Source of the DNA: JAPLDB01 sp038230515
Lineage (GTDB): Bacteria > Bacteroidota > Bacteroidia > AKYH767-A > 2013-40CM-41-45
DNA: 64,000 nucleotides
NCBI GenBank assembly: GCA_038230515.1
Contig: JBBRND010000015.1
Coordinates: 1-64,000, forward strand
Direction of reading: 5' to 3'
Below are positions 34,718 through 43,800 of the stretch, piece after piece (the first letter of the stretch is position 1; the number at the start of each line of letters is the position of its first letter). The notes below the pieces were generated by a model. It saw nothing but the letters and a program-made list of their open reading frames with translations. It was not told the DNA's origin and did no database searches. A program made the position numbers and the translations under genes.

Positions 34718-35722
34718 CTACTTCGAAACTTTTGCCGTTTGCGGCTGACTTTGCGGTGCGGGTATGTTTTCGAAACTTGGCGCGCAGATGCATGTTGCAA
34801 GTACTGCTTTGCCTTTTTGAAAATTATACGGACCGAAAGTTTTTGATTTTACTCCATTGCCTGATATGGTGATGGTGCGGATTCCCGGAAAGAATGCTTT
34901 TACTGATACAAATCCGTTTTCATCAGTGATTCCGCTTACGGCTTTGTAACTATTGCCGGTTTCAGGATCAGTGAATGCATCAACGGTAACTTTTGCATAG
35001 ATGAATGGTTTGCTCAGTTCGTCTATTACCAGCACGTCTGCACGGGTATGGCGTTTTGCTGCGGTGTCTGTAAGCTCGCGCTGGCTGCGGTAGCCGATGT
35101 AGTATGCAGATTGCGTCTGCATTAATCTTGCTACGAGTCCATCAATTTGATTGCGCACAAGATTCATTGCATCGGTGATGGCTTGTGAATATTCTGCACC
35201 TGTAGATTTGCGTTGCTTAATGGCTTCGGTTGGCAGATTGAGCACACCATTGTATGCAGCCAACTGAGTTTGCCAGTCTGTGATGGTTGCAGCGGTGATG
35301 TTGTAGCTACTTAAAGAAGCAACTACTGCATCGGTTGCGGTGATGGCATTGGCAATGGTTGTTGCCAGTTTAACAAACGCCATGCGCTGGAGTGAACTCA
35401 AATTGAATTTCACTTTTGCGGCAAGCGTAGGGTTTGGCGATGATGGTTGCGTTGCAAAAGCATACACACTTTTCATAATGGTGTAGCTGAAGTTAGCAAG
35501 ATCTAACCGCGACTGCCTGCGCAGGTTGGTTATGCCGGTAATAACAGCGTGGTACTGATCAAACAGACTTGTGCAATTACTTTGCTTAGTATTAAGTAAT
35601 GCAAATGCTGCCTCGAGTGCTGCAACGCTATTGGTGATTGATACCCTTGAAGGGTCTTGAGAATACGAATTGATTCGCATAATCATTTGTAGCTGGGCTA
35701 CTGTGTAATAAGGTATGAACAT
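34718..35722 (-). CDS. unknown protein with a carboxypeptidase-regulatory-like C-terminus
   Basis: A 334-residue protein without a signal peptide. Residues 20-215 are alanine/threonine-rich and helical (SVAALEAAFALLNTKQSNC, KVKFNLSSLQRMAFVKLATTIANAITATDAVVASL). Residues 225-310 resemble a small beta sandwich with a repeated Ig/CarboxypepD-like signature (VLVIDELSKPFIYAKVTVDAF...GISDENGF-like, VSVKAFFPGIRTITISG). Such a domain is usually extracellular, yet no export signal is visible, so it could be carried by another route. Its plan is like that of the protein at 20756. The 35723-36030 gap holds a promoter for the next gene and otherwise nothing. Confidence 0.68.
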   Translation of the reverse strand: MFIPYYTVAQLQMIMRINSYSQDPSRVSITNSVAALEAAFALLNTKQSNCTSLFDQYHAVITGITNLRRQSRLDLANFSYTIMKSVYAFATQPSSPNPTLAAKVKFNLSSLQRMAFVKLATTIANAITATDAVVASLSSYNITAATITDWQTQLAAYNGVLNLPTEAIKQRKSTGAEYSQAITDAMNLVRNQIDGLVARLMQTQSAYYIGYRSQRELTDTAAKRHTRADVLVIDELSKPFIYAKVTVDAFTDPETGNSYKAVSGITDENGFVSVKAFFPGIRTITISGNGVKSKTFGPYNFQKGKAVLATCICAPSFENIPAPQSQPQTAKVSK

Positions 35723-35976
35723 TGTTTTTAAAATTTATATTGTTTAATTAATAGTTGTTACACGAGAAAAAAACCACTGATGTTTAAAGGTTTTGATGGA
35801 AACCTTACAGTTTTTGTGTGGAAGGGGAAGAAAGTGCTGCGAGTTCTCTAACTTAGACTATAAAGAAAAAACTGTTGCGCTTGTTGAATGGCTGGTCTAG
35901 CTGTGCGCACAAGAAATTCTGCGAGAGATGACTGGCTGGCAATGAAACTACCTAAACTCTACAGGAACAAAATTAA

Positions 35977-36007
35977 TTTGTTCAATATTTCGCTTTTCAT
36001 ACGTTTG
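35977..36007 (+). promoter_or_regulatory. promoter of the 36031 gene
   Basis: TTTG at 35977-35980, a 19-base spacer, then TACGTTTG at 36000-36007, a full match to the Bacteroidota consensus. The leader is about 20 bases. Confidence 0.78.
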
Positions 36008-36030
36008 CAATTCACTTTAAAACCACTCGT

Positions 36031-36699
36031 ATGAAAAAGCGACTATTATTCTCCGCCACAATTTTCTTAACAGTATGTGCACTCTATGTAAAAGGGCAAA
36101 GCCCGATGGCGGAAACCAATAGTGATGGATCATCTCCCAATAAACAAACCGTTTATCCCGAAGGAGGGTATGATAACTTTGAAGATTTAAACAGCAAAAA
36201 ACCATCAGCGAAAGTTAAATACGGAATCAGAGAACGCCCAGACAAGGAAATAGAAAAAATTGGAGGAAACGATTACGATGCAGAGTTCCTGGATGAAAAA
36301 ACCGGAAAATGGCATAGAGAAAGAGAAGTATTTGCAATTTCGGACGGAAAAAAATTATACCTCAACGGCCGGTCGTTCAATCTTCCTATAGGATTTATGG
36401 AAGTAATTGAGGAAGGATATTACCTTGTTTTTTTATGTTCTACTCCTTCTGCGAGCAGAACAAACGTTTCGGAATTAGGAGCAGTATCAGTTAATCAAGA
36501 CATCGGGCGTGTGCGCAAAAAAATCTATTACTGCCTCGATACTTCTACGGGCAAAGCGAAAATGTTTAATAAGCTGCTTTTAAGACAACTATTAAACAAT
36601 CATTCCGATTTAGCCAATCGGTTTGAGAGCGAACCTGAAAATACGAAAATAGAAGTAGAGATGGAATATCTCAGGCTGCTTAATGCTGCAATAAAATAA
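36031..36699 (+). CDS. unknown exported protein
   Basis: A 222-residue protein with a signal peptide (MKKRLLFSATIFLTVCALYVKG-Q). The mature part is hydrophilic: an acidic, low-complexity N-terminal region (PMAETNSDGSSPNKQTVYPEGG), then strands (KLYLNGRSFNLPIGFMEVIEEGYYLVFLCSTP) and a helical C-terminus (NKLLLRQLLNNHSDLANRF). No family is recognised. It has its own promoter and faces the restriction cassette across a hairpin. Confidence 0.78.
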   Translation: MKKRLLFSATIFLTVCALYVKGQSPMAETNSDGSSPNKQTVYPEGGYDNFEDLNSKKPSAKVKYGIRERPDKEIEKIGGNDYDAEFLDEKTGKWHREREVFAISDGKKLYLNGRSFNLPIGFMEVIEEGYYLVFLCSTPSASRTNVSELGAVSVNQDIGRVRKKIYYCLDTSTGKAKMFNKLLLRQLLNNHSDLANRFESEPENTKIEVEMEYLRLLNAAIK

Positions 36700-36718
36700 A
36701 CAACACTAAGAATGGAGG

Positions 36719-36754
36719 CACCTGACACGAGAAAAAACTACGTGTCAGGAGGTG
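36719..36754. terminator. hairpin between convergent genes
   Basis: CACCTGACACG and CGTGTCAGG-a-GGTG form a long stem around a poly-A loop. No strong T-run follows on either strand; it probably still separates the 36031 gene and the nuclease gene at 36772. Confidence 0.5.
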
Positions 36755-36771
36755 GGTTCAGGAAATTTTAT

Positions 36772-37713
36772 TTATTTATTTATTGTAGGTTTATAATCAT
36801 AACGAAAAAGAAAAGGTTCCGCATCGACATTCCCTTGTGTAAGCGCTGGCTTTATATTTTCAAATATTGATTGCACAACCTTGAATTGAGATGTTTCAAT
36901 TAACCCAAAACCTACTAGCATAGTATATGATCTAATTGATAAACTATCATCCATTTCATTATAGCATGGAGCATCTACATATATAAGACATCCAATAGTT
37001 TTTTCGTTTCGCTTTGCATCCCAACCGGATTTATGCTTCTTAAAGAATTCTTCTGCAAAGAATCGTAATTGAGAATCCAATGACGTATTATTGGGAGCGC
37101 GAAGTGTATAATGATCTTTATTAACCAATTTACTAATTGAAATTGCAACTAGACCATAACCTTTTGCATCAGATGAATATCTTTTGTCTAATTGGCTGTA
37201 AGCTTTAGCAACATTGCTTGAAATCTGCTTTTCGCTGGATGGACGTTTGCACTCTATATAATAATTACCATCTAAAGTTTGATACTCCAAGTCACTTTCA
37301 TTGCCGAAAACAATGTCGTATCCTCCCATTAACAATGTTGCCCCTAAAAATAGTTCAAATCCAATATCACGTGGATTATTTGTTGATTTCAGAGGATTCT
37401 CATCATCAATATTTATTGGGCCATTGATATAAGTCTTTAACCTTCCTATAAGATTTTCTGAAATGTTTGTTTTAGTTAGTCCCGAATAAATGCTAACAAG
37501 TTGATTTATCTCATAAAAAGCCTTCCCGAAATTATTATATTCTTCTGTTTCTTGTAAACTCTTATGTGTTCCGTTTTGAATGGCGGAAATGTATCCGGCT
37601 AAGTATTTTCTATGATTATGTATTCGTGTATTAGATTCTATTCCCAAAGATTTAAGCATGGCAATAAATGAATCTAAATTAGCCAACTGGACATTTAAAT
37701 TATCAGTATACAT
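36772..37713 (-). CDS. PD-(D/E)XK nuclease-like protein of the restriction cassette
   Basis: A 313-residue protein. Around residues 120-156 it shows a restriction-nuclease-like core: E120 (DIGFELFLGATLL), then GYDIVFGNESDLEYQTLDG with D141, and E154-C-K156 in YYIECKRPSS. The D-x12-ExK spacing fits PD-(D/E)XK active sites. The rest is helical (AKAYSQLDKRYSSDAKGYGLVAISIS). No close family was recognised. It ends the minus-strand run after an EcoRI-type methyltransferase and a DUF262-HNH gene, 75 bases after the latter, so it is a candidate effector or nuclease of that system. Base composition is AT-rich. Confidence 0.72.
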   Translation of the reverse strand: MYTDNLNVQLANLDSFIAMLKSLGIESNTRIHNHRKYLAGYISAIQNGTHKSLQETEEYNNFGKAFYEINQLVSIYSGLTKTNISENLIGRLKTYINGPINIDDENPLKSTNNPRDIGFELFLGATLLMGGYDIVFGNESDLEYQTLDGNYYIECKRPSSEKQISSNVAKAYSQLDKRYSSDAKGYGLVAISISKLVNKDHYTLRAPNNTSLDSQLRFFAEEFFKKHKSGWDAKRNEKTIGCLIYVDAPCYNEMDDSLSIRSYTMLVGFGLIETSQFKVVQSIFENIKPALTQGNVDAEPFLFRYDYKPTINK

Positions 37714-37788
37714 TGGGACAGATCATTTTTATGAGTGTTATACCTTTATTCAACTCTCCAAAGTATCTTCTGGACTTACAGAAAACTA

Positions 37789-38952
37789 TTACCGATTTCC
37801 TTTTGCCCGATTGTGTGTCTTGCATAACATCTGACAGTTTTTAGAATCAGTAGCGCCACCTTTGCTCCATGCTGCTACATGGTCGGCATCCATTTCTACC
37901 AGCTTATAAATCTTACCCTTGTTGGCATCATTTCCAAGGGCACAAAGCGGACAGTTTGATTCATCTTTAGTTTCAGCAGTTTTAGTTTGCGTTGAATAAA
38001 CAGATTTTTTAGTTGCATCATCAAACACGCGCACTTCCAACAACTTTGTGTCCACCGAGCCGCCAAGGATGAATTCAAAAACACCCTTTCGGTTTTTGAT
38101 ATACGGATCACCGTAGAGCTTTTTTACTTCGGCTGATACCTTCTTAGGATCATACGCTGTGTTATGATATTCTTCATAGAGGCGACCCCATTCTAATCCG
38201 CACATTTCGCTTTCTACATCTATAAATGTGGTTGAAACCCAATCAATCACTGTGTTGAAATAGGTTTTTAATTCTTTGATGTTTTTGTCTTTGCGATGGC
38301 GGCTCATGTATTCATCAATGCCGCCTTTACTTACCCAGTCTAAGGCGCGTTCTAAAAACGCCTGCCTGTTGGCGCTGCCCTTTATATAGGCGCTCCATTT
38401 TTGGATGTTAGAATTTTGGCTGTTGCTAAACTCCTCTTTGCCGAGTGTGACAAACGGACCGGAATAAATTGAGTTGAGCAATTCCTGATGACTGAGCGGA
38501 ACACCTGCAATGTTGATGGTTTTGAACCACTCTTTTATCTCGCTCTCTTCGCCTTCACATTCATAAATGAGAATTTGAGTTTTATAAATCATAGCCCTTT
38601 TATCATCCGCAATACCGTCAAAGTATTGCTCCATGCCGTTTTCATCTTTCACGGCAAATTTGTTGGTGACATAGCGCCCGAAGCTGGTGATGCGCTGTTG
38701 CCCGTCTAACACTTCAAATTTATCGTCACTCACTTTTACGAAATAGATCAAGCCCAAGGGGTAGCCCTTGAGGATAGATTCAATAACCGCTACATCTCTT
38801 TTGCCATCGGCATAGATATAGTTACGCTGATACTCCGGCTGTATGGTGAGTTTGCCGCTCAAGCCAAACAGCCCTTTGCCTTCCAATTCATTATACTGAA
38901 AGCCCTCGCAAATATCTTTGACAGTGATGTTGGTTATTAGTGTTGTTTTCAT
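37789..38952 (-). CDS. DUF262 NTPase-like domain fused to an HNH endonuclease
   Basis: A 387-residue protein. The N-terminal DUF262 domain has the ParB/GmrS-type motif DGQQRITSF (D83-G-Q-Q-R87). The C-terminal HNH domain has a zinc-binding CPLC, the DADHVAAWSKGGATDSKNCQMLCKTHNRAKGN core (H, N, H), with CQMLCKTH as the second zinc pair. DUF262-HNH proteins include GmrSD (a type IV restriction enzyme) and other defence nucleases. Its start overlaps the stop of the methyltransferase gene by 4 bases, so the two are translationally coupled. Both motifs are intact. Confidence 0.9.
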   Translation of the reverse strand: MKTTLITNITVKDICEGFQYNELEGKGLFGLSGKLTIQPEYQRNYIYADGKRDVAVIESILKGYPLGLIYFVKVSDDKFEVLDGQQRITSFGRYVTNKFAVKDENGMEQYFDGIADDKRAMIYKTQILIYECEGEESEIKEWFKTINIAGVPLSHQELLNSIYSGPFVTLGKEEFSNSQNSNIQKWSAYIKGSANRQAFLERALDWVSKGGIDEYMSRHRKDKNIKELKTYFNTVIDWVSTTFIDVESEMCGLEWGRLYEEYHNTAYDPKKVSAEVKKLYGDPYIKNRKGVFEFILGGSVDTKLLEVRVFDDATKKSVYSTQTKTAETKDESNCPLCALGNDANKGKIYKLVEMDADHVAAWSKGGATDSKNCQMLCKTHNRAKGNR

Positions 38953-40049
38953 TTGGTTGTTTTCTTGTGCTTGATAAGTATTCGAGTATAAAGCCTTTTG
39001 TTATTTACATACCCCCTATCTAACTTGCCTTTCCACTTAGAGTTAACTAATTCAGGTAGAAGTCCATCTTTGACATAATAATCGCTTCCAACAATTTCAA
39101 ACTGCTCAGGAGAATATTTATCAAGAAAGCTAATCGGCACACCCATCACACCATCAAAATCACTTGGGATGTATTTGACAAATGGCACTTCAATTGCATC
39201 ATAGTTATCATATTTTTCAAACGGTTTTTTAGTACCAAATTTTATTAGGTCCTCCTTGTTCATTAATGCCAACGGTTGATGACGTCTTCCATGGTCTATG
39301 TTGGTGAACCAACATGAATTTCCAAGTCTTGTATAATCCCCTACATATCCAAGTCGAGCTGCTTTCTGTCGGTCTTTTTCATCAACTTCTGTCCCTTTTG
39401 GAACAGCAAAGACCATGTCGTTAACAAAACCCGTTGCTCCCAACCAAATTTTATTTTCTTTTATCAATGGAAAAACTTCTGTGTAAGTTATAGCATTTAT
39501 ACTACCAATTATCACAAACTGCTTATTAGCCTCTATAACCCACCCTAAAAAATCACGAAACATTGAGAAAGGCGGATTGGTGATGATGATGTCGGCTTCA
39601 TCGCGCAGCTTTTTTATTTCTTTACTATTAAAATCACCATCGCCTTTTAAATAATGCCACTCTAAGTCATCTACATCTATTTTTCCATCACCGGTGTTGT
39701 CGCGGGTGAGGGTGAAAATCTTTCCGTGTTTGGTGGTTTTCTTTTTATCGTATTGCGGAGCGCGTTCTTCAAACAGCGAGGGCTGGTAACCGCTTTTGTA
39801 TTTTTTACTTTCGGCAGCATAGCTGGTGCTGATGAGTTTTTTCAAGCCAATGCGCTGAAAGTTTTGAGCAAAAAATTTAGTGAAGTTGCTCCACTCCGGG
39901 TCATCGCAGGGCAGCAGCACCGTTTTACCACGAAACACTTTAGGGTTGTAATCCAAGTAGGCATTGATCTCTTTTTCTATATCGTGGTATTGCGTGTAGA
40001 ACTCATCGTTCTTTGCCTTTTTTGCGTTGGTGAGATTACTGTTTGCCAT
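38949..40049 (-). CDS. EcoRI-family adenine-specific DNA methyltransferase
   Basis: A 366-residue N6-adenine methyltransferase related to M.EcoRI. Conserved features include KKAKNDEFYTQYHDIEKEINAYL near the N-terminus, the DDPEWSNFTKFFAQNF stretch near 50 that is typical of this family, and the catalytic NPPF tetrad (N158-P-P-F161) in ITNPPFSMFRDF. The family methylates an adenine in a short palindromic site and normally protects DNA from a partner nuclease. The partner EcoRI-type endonuclease is absent; instead a DUF262-HNH protein is coupled to it. A 42-bp repeat array lies directly upstream. Confidence 0.92.
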   Translation of the reverse strand: MANSNLTNAKKAKNDEFYTQYHDIEKEINAYLDYNPKVFRGKTVLLPCDDPEWSNFTKFFAQNFQRIGLKKLISTSYAAESKKYKSGYQPSLFEERAPQYDKKKTTKHGKIFTLTRDNTGDGKIDVDDLEWHYLKGDGDFNSKEIKKLRDEADIIITNPPFSMFRDFLGWVIEANKQFVIIGSINAITYTEVFPLIKENKIWLGATGFVNDMVFAVPKGTEVDEKDRQKAARLGYVGDYTRLGNSCWFTNIDHGRRHQPLALMNKEDLIKFGTKKPFEKYDNYDAIEVPFVKYIPSDFDGVMGVPISFLDKYSPEQFEIVGSDYYVKDGLLPELVNSKWKGKLDRGYVNNKRLYTRILIKHKKTTK

Positions 40050-40205
40050 ATTTGCTCAAAGAGAATTTAAGAACTCTGTGAAATTTTTCAGAAGCCGAAA
40101 GTCCACATTTCTCTTCTCCCCACCAAATTGAATTCTTCTCTTACAGAAACCTTACACTTTTCTTTAAACCTTCTAAATTTTAAAAATTTCTCGCAATACC
40201 GTGAA

Positions 40206-40640
40206 CTTTGCGGACTAAACAGCGAGCAATAATCTCTAAACATTGAACTTTGCGGGCTAAACCGTGAACAAGATTCTCTAAACACTGACCTTTGCGGGCT
40301 AAACCGTGAACAAGATTCTCTAAACACTGACCTTTGCGGGCTAAACCGTGAACAATTTTCTCTAAACACTGACCTTTGCGGGCTAAACCGTGAACAAGAT
40401 TCTCTAAACACTGACCTTTGCGGGCTAAACCGTGAACAAGATTCTCTAAACACTGACCTTTGCGGACTAAACCGTGAACAATTTTCTCTGAACACTGAAC
40501 TTTGCGGACTAAACCGTGAACAATTTTCTCTGAACACTGAACTTTGCGGGCTAAACGGTGAACAAGTTTCTCTGAACGCTGAACTTTGCAGACTAAACGG
40601 TGAACAAGTTTCTCTGAACGCTGAACTTTGCAGACTAAAC
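40206..40640. repeat. 42-bp tandem repeat array (about 10 copies)
   Basis: CTTTGCGG(or A)CTAAAC recurs at 40206, 40248, 40290, 40332, 40374, 40416, 40458, 40500, 40542, 40584 and 40626, exactly 42 bases apart. Copies on the left share AAGATTCTCTAAACACTGAC and those on the right share AAGTTTCTCTGAACGCTGAA, a sign of growth by local duplication. Each 42-mer is two related 21-mers on the minus strand (GTTCAGAGAAA.. and GTTTAGTCCG..). Identical period and no unique spacers rule out CRISPR. It sits 160-590 bases upstream of the methyltransferase start. The long minus-strand frame across it is explained by the period. Between 40641 and 40874 there is only the smc terminator. Confidence 0.93.
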
Positions 40641-40787
40641 AGCAATGTTACTTTTCCAAACATGAAACATGCTGCACATTACATGGTTGTTATGAGGGTA
40701 GTGCACGAGGTTATAGCAGAAGAATTTTCCGCGTGTTTGCCCTGCTGCAAACTTTACACTTCAGACCTTAAATTAATCAGATTGATT

Positions 40788-40823
40788 TAAAACGCTACCC
40801 GAGAAAAGTTCGGAGGCGTTTTA
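40788..40823 (-). terminator. terminator of smc
   Basis: On the minus strand AAAACGCCTCCGA pairs, with small bulges, with TCGGGTAGCGTTTT around an ACTTTTC loop. It lies 50 bases after the smc stop. Confidence 0.6.
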
Positions 40824-40874
40824 TTTGCGTATTTACTTATTCGTAAATTCGAAACGATCAGCTATTCGCACAAC

Positions 40875-43800
40875 CTACGCTTCCTCCATCTCCGTCAAAT
40901 CCACCGGCACCACCTGTGTAACGCCCAGCTCTGCCATCGTAATTCCGTAAATAATGTCAGTAGCAGTCATCGTGCGCTTGTTGTGAGTGATGATGATGAA
41001 CTGAGATTCCGAAGAAAATTTCTTGATGATGTTATTGAACTTGTCAATGTTCGTATCATCAAGCGGAGCATCCACCTCATCGAAGATGCAGAACGGTGCG
41101 GGCTTGATAAGATAAATACCAAAGAGAAGCGCAATGGCAGTCAGCGTTTTTTCTCCACCGCTTAATTGAGAAATGCTCAACGGACGTTTTCCCTTTGGTT
41201 TTGCAATAATCTGAACATCGCTGTCAGTAGGGTTTGCAGGATCAAGGAGAATCAAATCACAATCATCATCCTCTGTAAACAGCGACCGGAAAACCTTGAT
41301 GAAGTTCGTGCGGATGTCCGTAAACGCCTTCATGAAATTTTCTTTCGCAGTAATTTCTATTTCTGCAATGGTTTGCAAGAGTGATTCTTTTGCTTTTGCC
41401 AGATCATCCTTTTGTTCAATAATAAAAGTGTGACGTTCTTCAATTTCGTTGTATGCCTCCACCGCCATCGGATTAATCGGTCCGTAGTTTTCAAGCTGCG
41501 AGCGTTGCTTCATCACTTTTTCGCGAAGCGTTTCTTCGGTCCAGTCAGGCGAAGGATCTTTTTCAATCAGCTCATTTATGTCAATGCTGAACTCAACGCT
41601 CAATCTTTCCTTCAAACTGTTCAGTTGCATTTTCAGTTCCATCGTTCGCTCCTTTACTTGCTGCGCAAGCTGATCGCTTTGTTCTTTGCGGTAACGTAAT
41701 TGGCGGATGGTGTTCTCCAGTTCATCAATTGAACCACGCGCTTTAAAATAAGTTGCTTCGAGAGTAGTCACTGTTTTTTCAAACTCTTCTTTATCCGCAT
41801 ACAGTGCGATCAGGTGCGCGTCAAACTCCTCACTCGTGTTTATCAGTTCAGCAATCAACACCTGCACGTTTTCATACTCAGCCGTATTGGTGGTGATATT
41901 TTTTTGCAACGTTTCAAGAAGCGCGGTCTTGTAATTTAGATCGCGCACAATTGTTCCAATTTTATTCTGCTGCTGAATACACCGTATATTATGCTGATTA
42001 AATTCATTGCTCTGCTTTTCAAGTTCAGCAGATGCATCATTATACTGCGTTTGCAAAAGTGCCAGCCGCTCACTCAGCGTATTAAATTCCGACTTCAATT
42101 GATCAAGATGTTGTTGGTGGCTCTCGCTGCTTTGCATAAACGAACCTTCCAGTGCATGCAATTGATTTTCGAGTTCACTCAAAACTTTTTTGTTGTTCTC
42201 GATTGCGGAAAATAAATGCTCCGCCTTGCTGCTGATGGAAGAAAACTCATGCGCTACTTTATTGAGTTCCTGTTGCAGTTTATTTTTTCCTAAAGCAACT
42301 CTTTCCCTGCGTTGTTTGGTTTCAGAAAGATCGCGCTGCATGCTGTCGCGAAGCGTTTTTACTTTTGAAAGAGAAACAGTAAGTTGTTCAATCTCCTTGC
42401 TCAATATTTCAAGGTGCTTTGCTCTGCCAATTCTCTTTCCGTCAAATAAACCTACAGAGCCACCGCTCAGCGCATGTTTCGTGCGGCAGTATTTTCCATT
42501 CTGAGAAATGAATACGAGTGATTTATTTTCATTCCTGAGATTCGGAGTGTTGTCCTGATCTTCCGTGACGATGTAAACATTGCGGAGAAGATAGCTGCAC
42601 AACGGACGATACTTTTCTTCCACTTCAAGAATCTCCATGGCATGCACACATCCCGAAATTTTTTCGGGAGAAGAATTAGTTTCTCCTTCAAAATTTTTCA
42701 GAATAAAAAAGTTCGCGCGCCCTTTTGAAGCTTCGCTGAGAAGATTTACCGCCTTGCTTGCTTCATCAATATCATCAATTACAAAATAGTTCATGTACGG
42801 CTCCAGGAAAATTTCCAGTGCCGATTTGTATTCATTCCCCGCGCTCAGCACATCGCTGAACAAAGGCGCCTTCGCAGCTGGGGAAGCACTCTTTTTTATA
42901 TACCGCAGCGATTCAGGATATCCTTCCAGGTTGTCAACTAAACTTTTTGTGAGCTTGTATTCATTTTCTTTTGAATCAAGTTTTCTGCCTTCGCCCATCA
43001 ACTCATCAGTCAAACGTTTCAATTCGTCTTCCATGTGAATGATGCTCTCCGCTATCTGCTCTTCACTTTCAGCAAGCGATTGAAGTTCGGTTTCCTTTAA
43101 CTCCTTTTCTGTTTTCGCTTCCGAAACTTTTGATGCAATCGTTTCATGCTCGGTTGACTTCAATTCAGTATCACTCTTCAAACGGTCAATCTCTTTATGC
43201 AAAGAATCTTTCCGCGCCTGTGCAACCGCATAACTTTTTTCTGATTCATGCATAGAAAGCTGAATCGCTTTCACTTCTTGCGAAACTAAATTCACTTCAC
43301 TCTTTAATGAATCATGATTCAGCCGCGCCTGATCAACTACCGTGCGCAAATCATTCAACTGTTGCTGAAGTTCAGTAAGCAGATTTTCCTCGTTGAACTT
43401 TTCTTCTTCAAGAAGTTTTATCTGATCCTGCGTTTGAACAAGATTTGTTTTATCAGAACTTAATTGCTGTGCGAGTTGTGTTTCTTTATCCTGCAGATGT
43501 TTCAGCTTTTCATTGCTGATCTTCTTATCATTCTCTTGCTGGCGGATGTGAGAGATTTTTTCGTTGAGTTGCTTTTGTGCTTCACTCAATTCTTTTTCAA
43601 GATCAAGGTTCGCAAGTTTATCTTTCTGAAGTGTTGCCTCTCCCTCTGCAACCTGCGCTTCAAGTGCAATGCGTTCTTCAATCTGTTTTGTCTCCTGAAG
43701 TTGCAATTCTTCGTATGTTACCTTGTTCGATGCAATGGTGAACAGCGCAAGTTCCTTACTCAACTCTTTGTATTGCTCTTTTAATTTATAGTAACGTTCT

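Noticed and set aside
40206..40640. CRISPR array
   Set aside because: The 42-bp units are contiguous and near-identical with no unique spacers, and no cas gene is present.
40088..40663. 191-residue protein of 14-residue repeats on the minus strand
   Set aside because: The frame is open only because the repeat length is a multiple of three; other frames are also open, the sequence is cysteine/serine/phenylalanine-rich and no signal or start context is seen.
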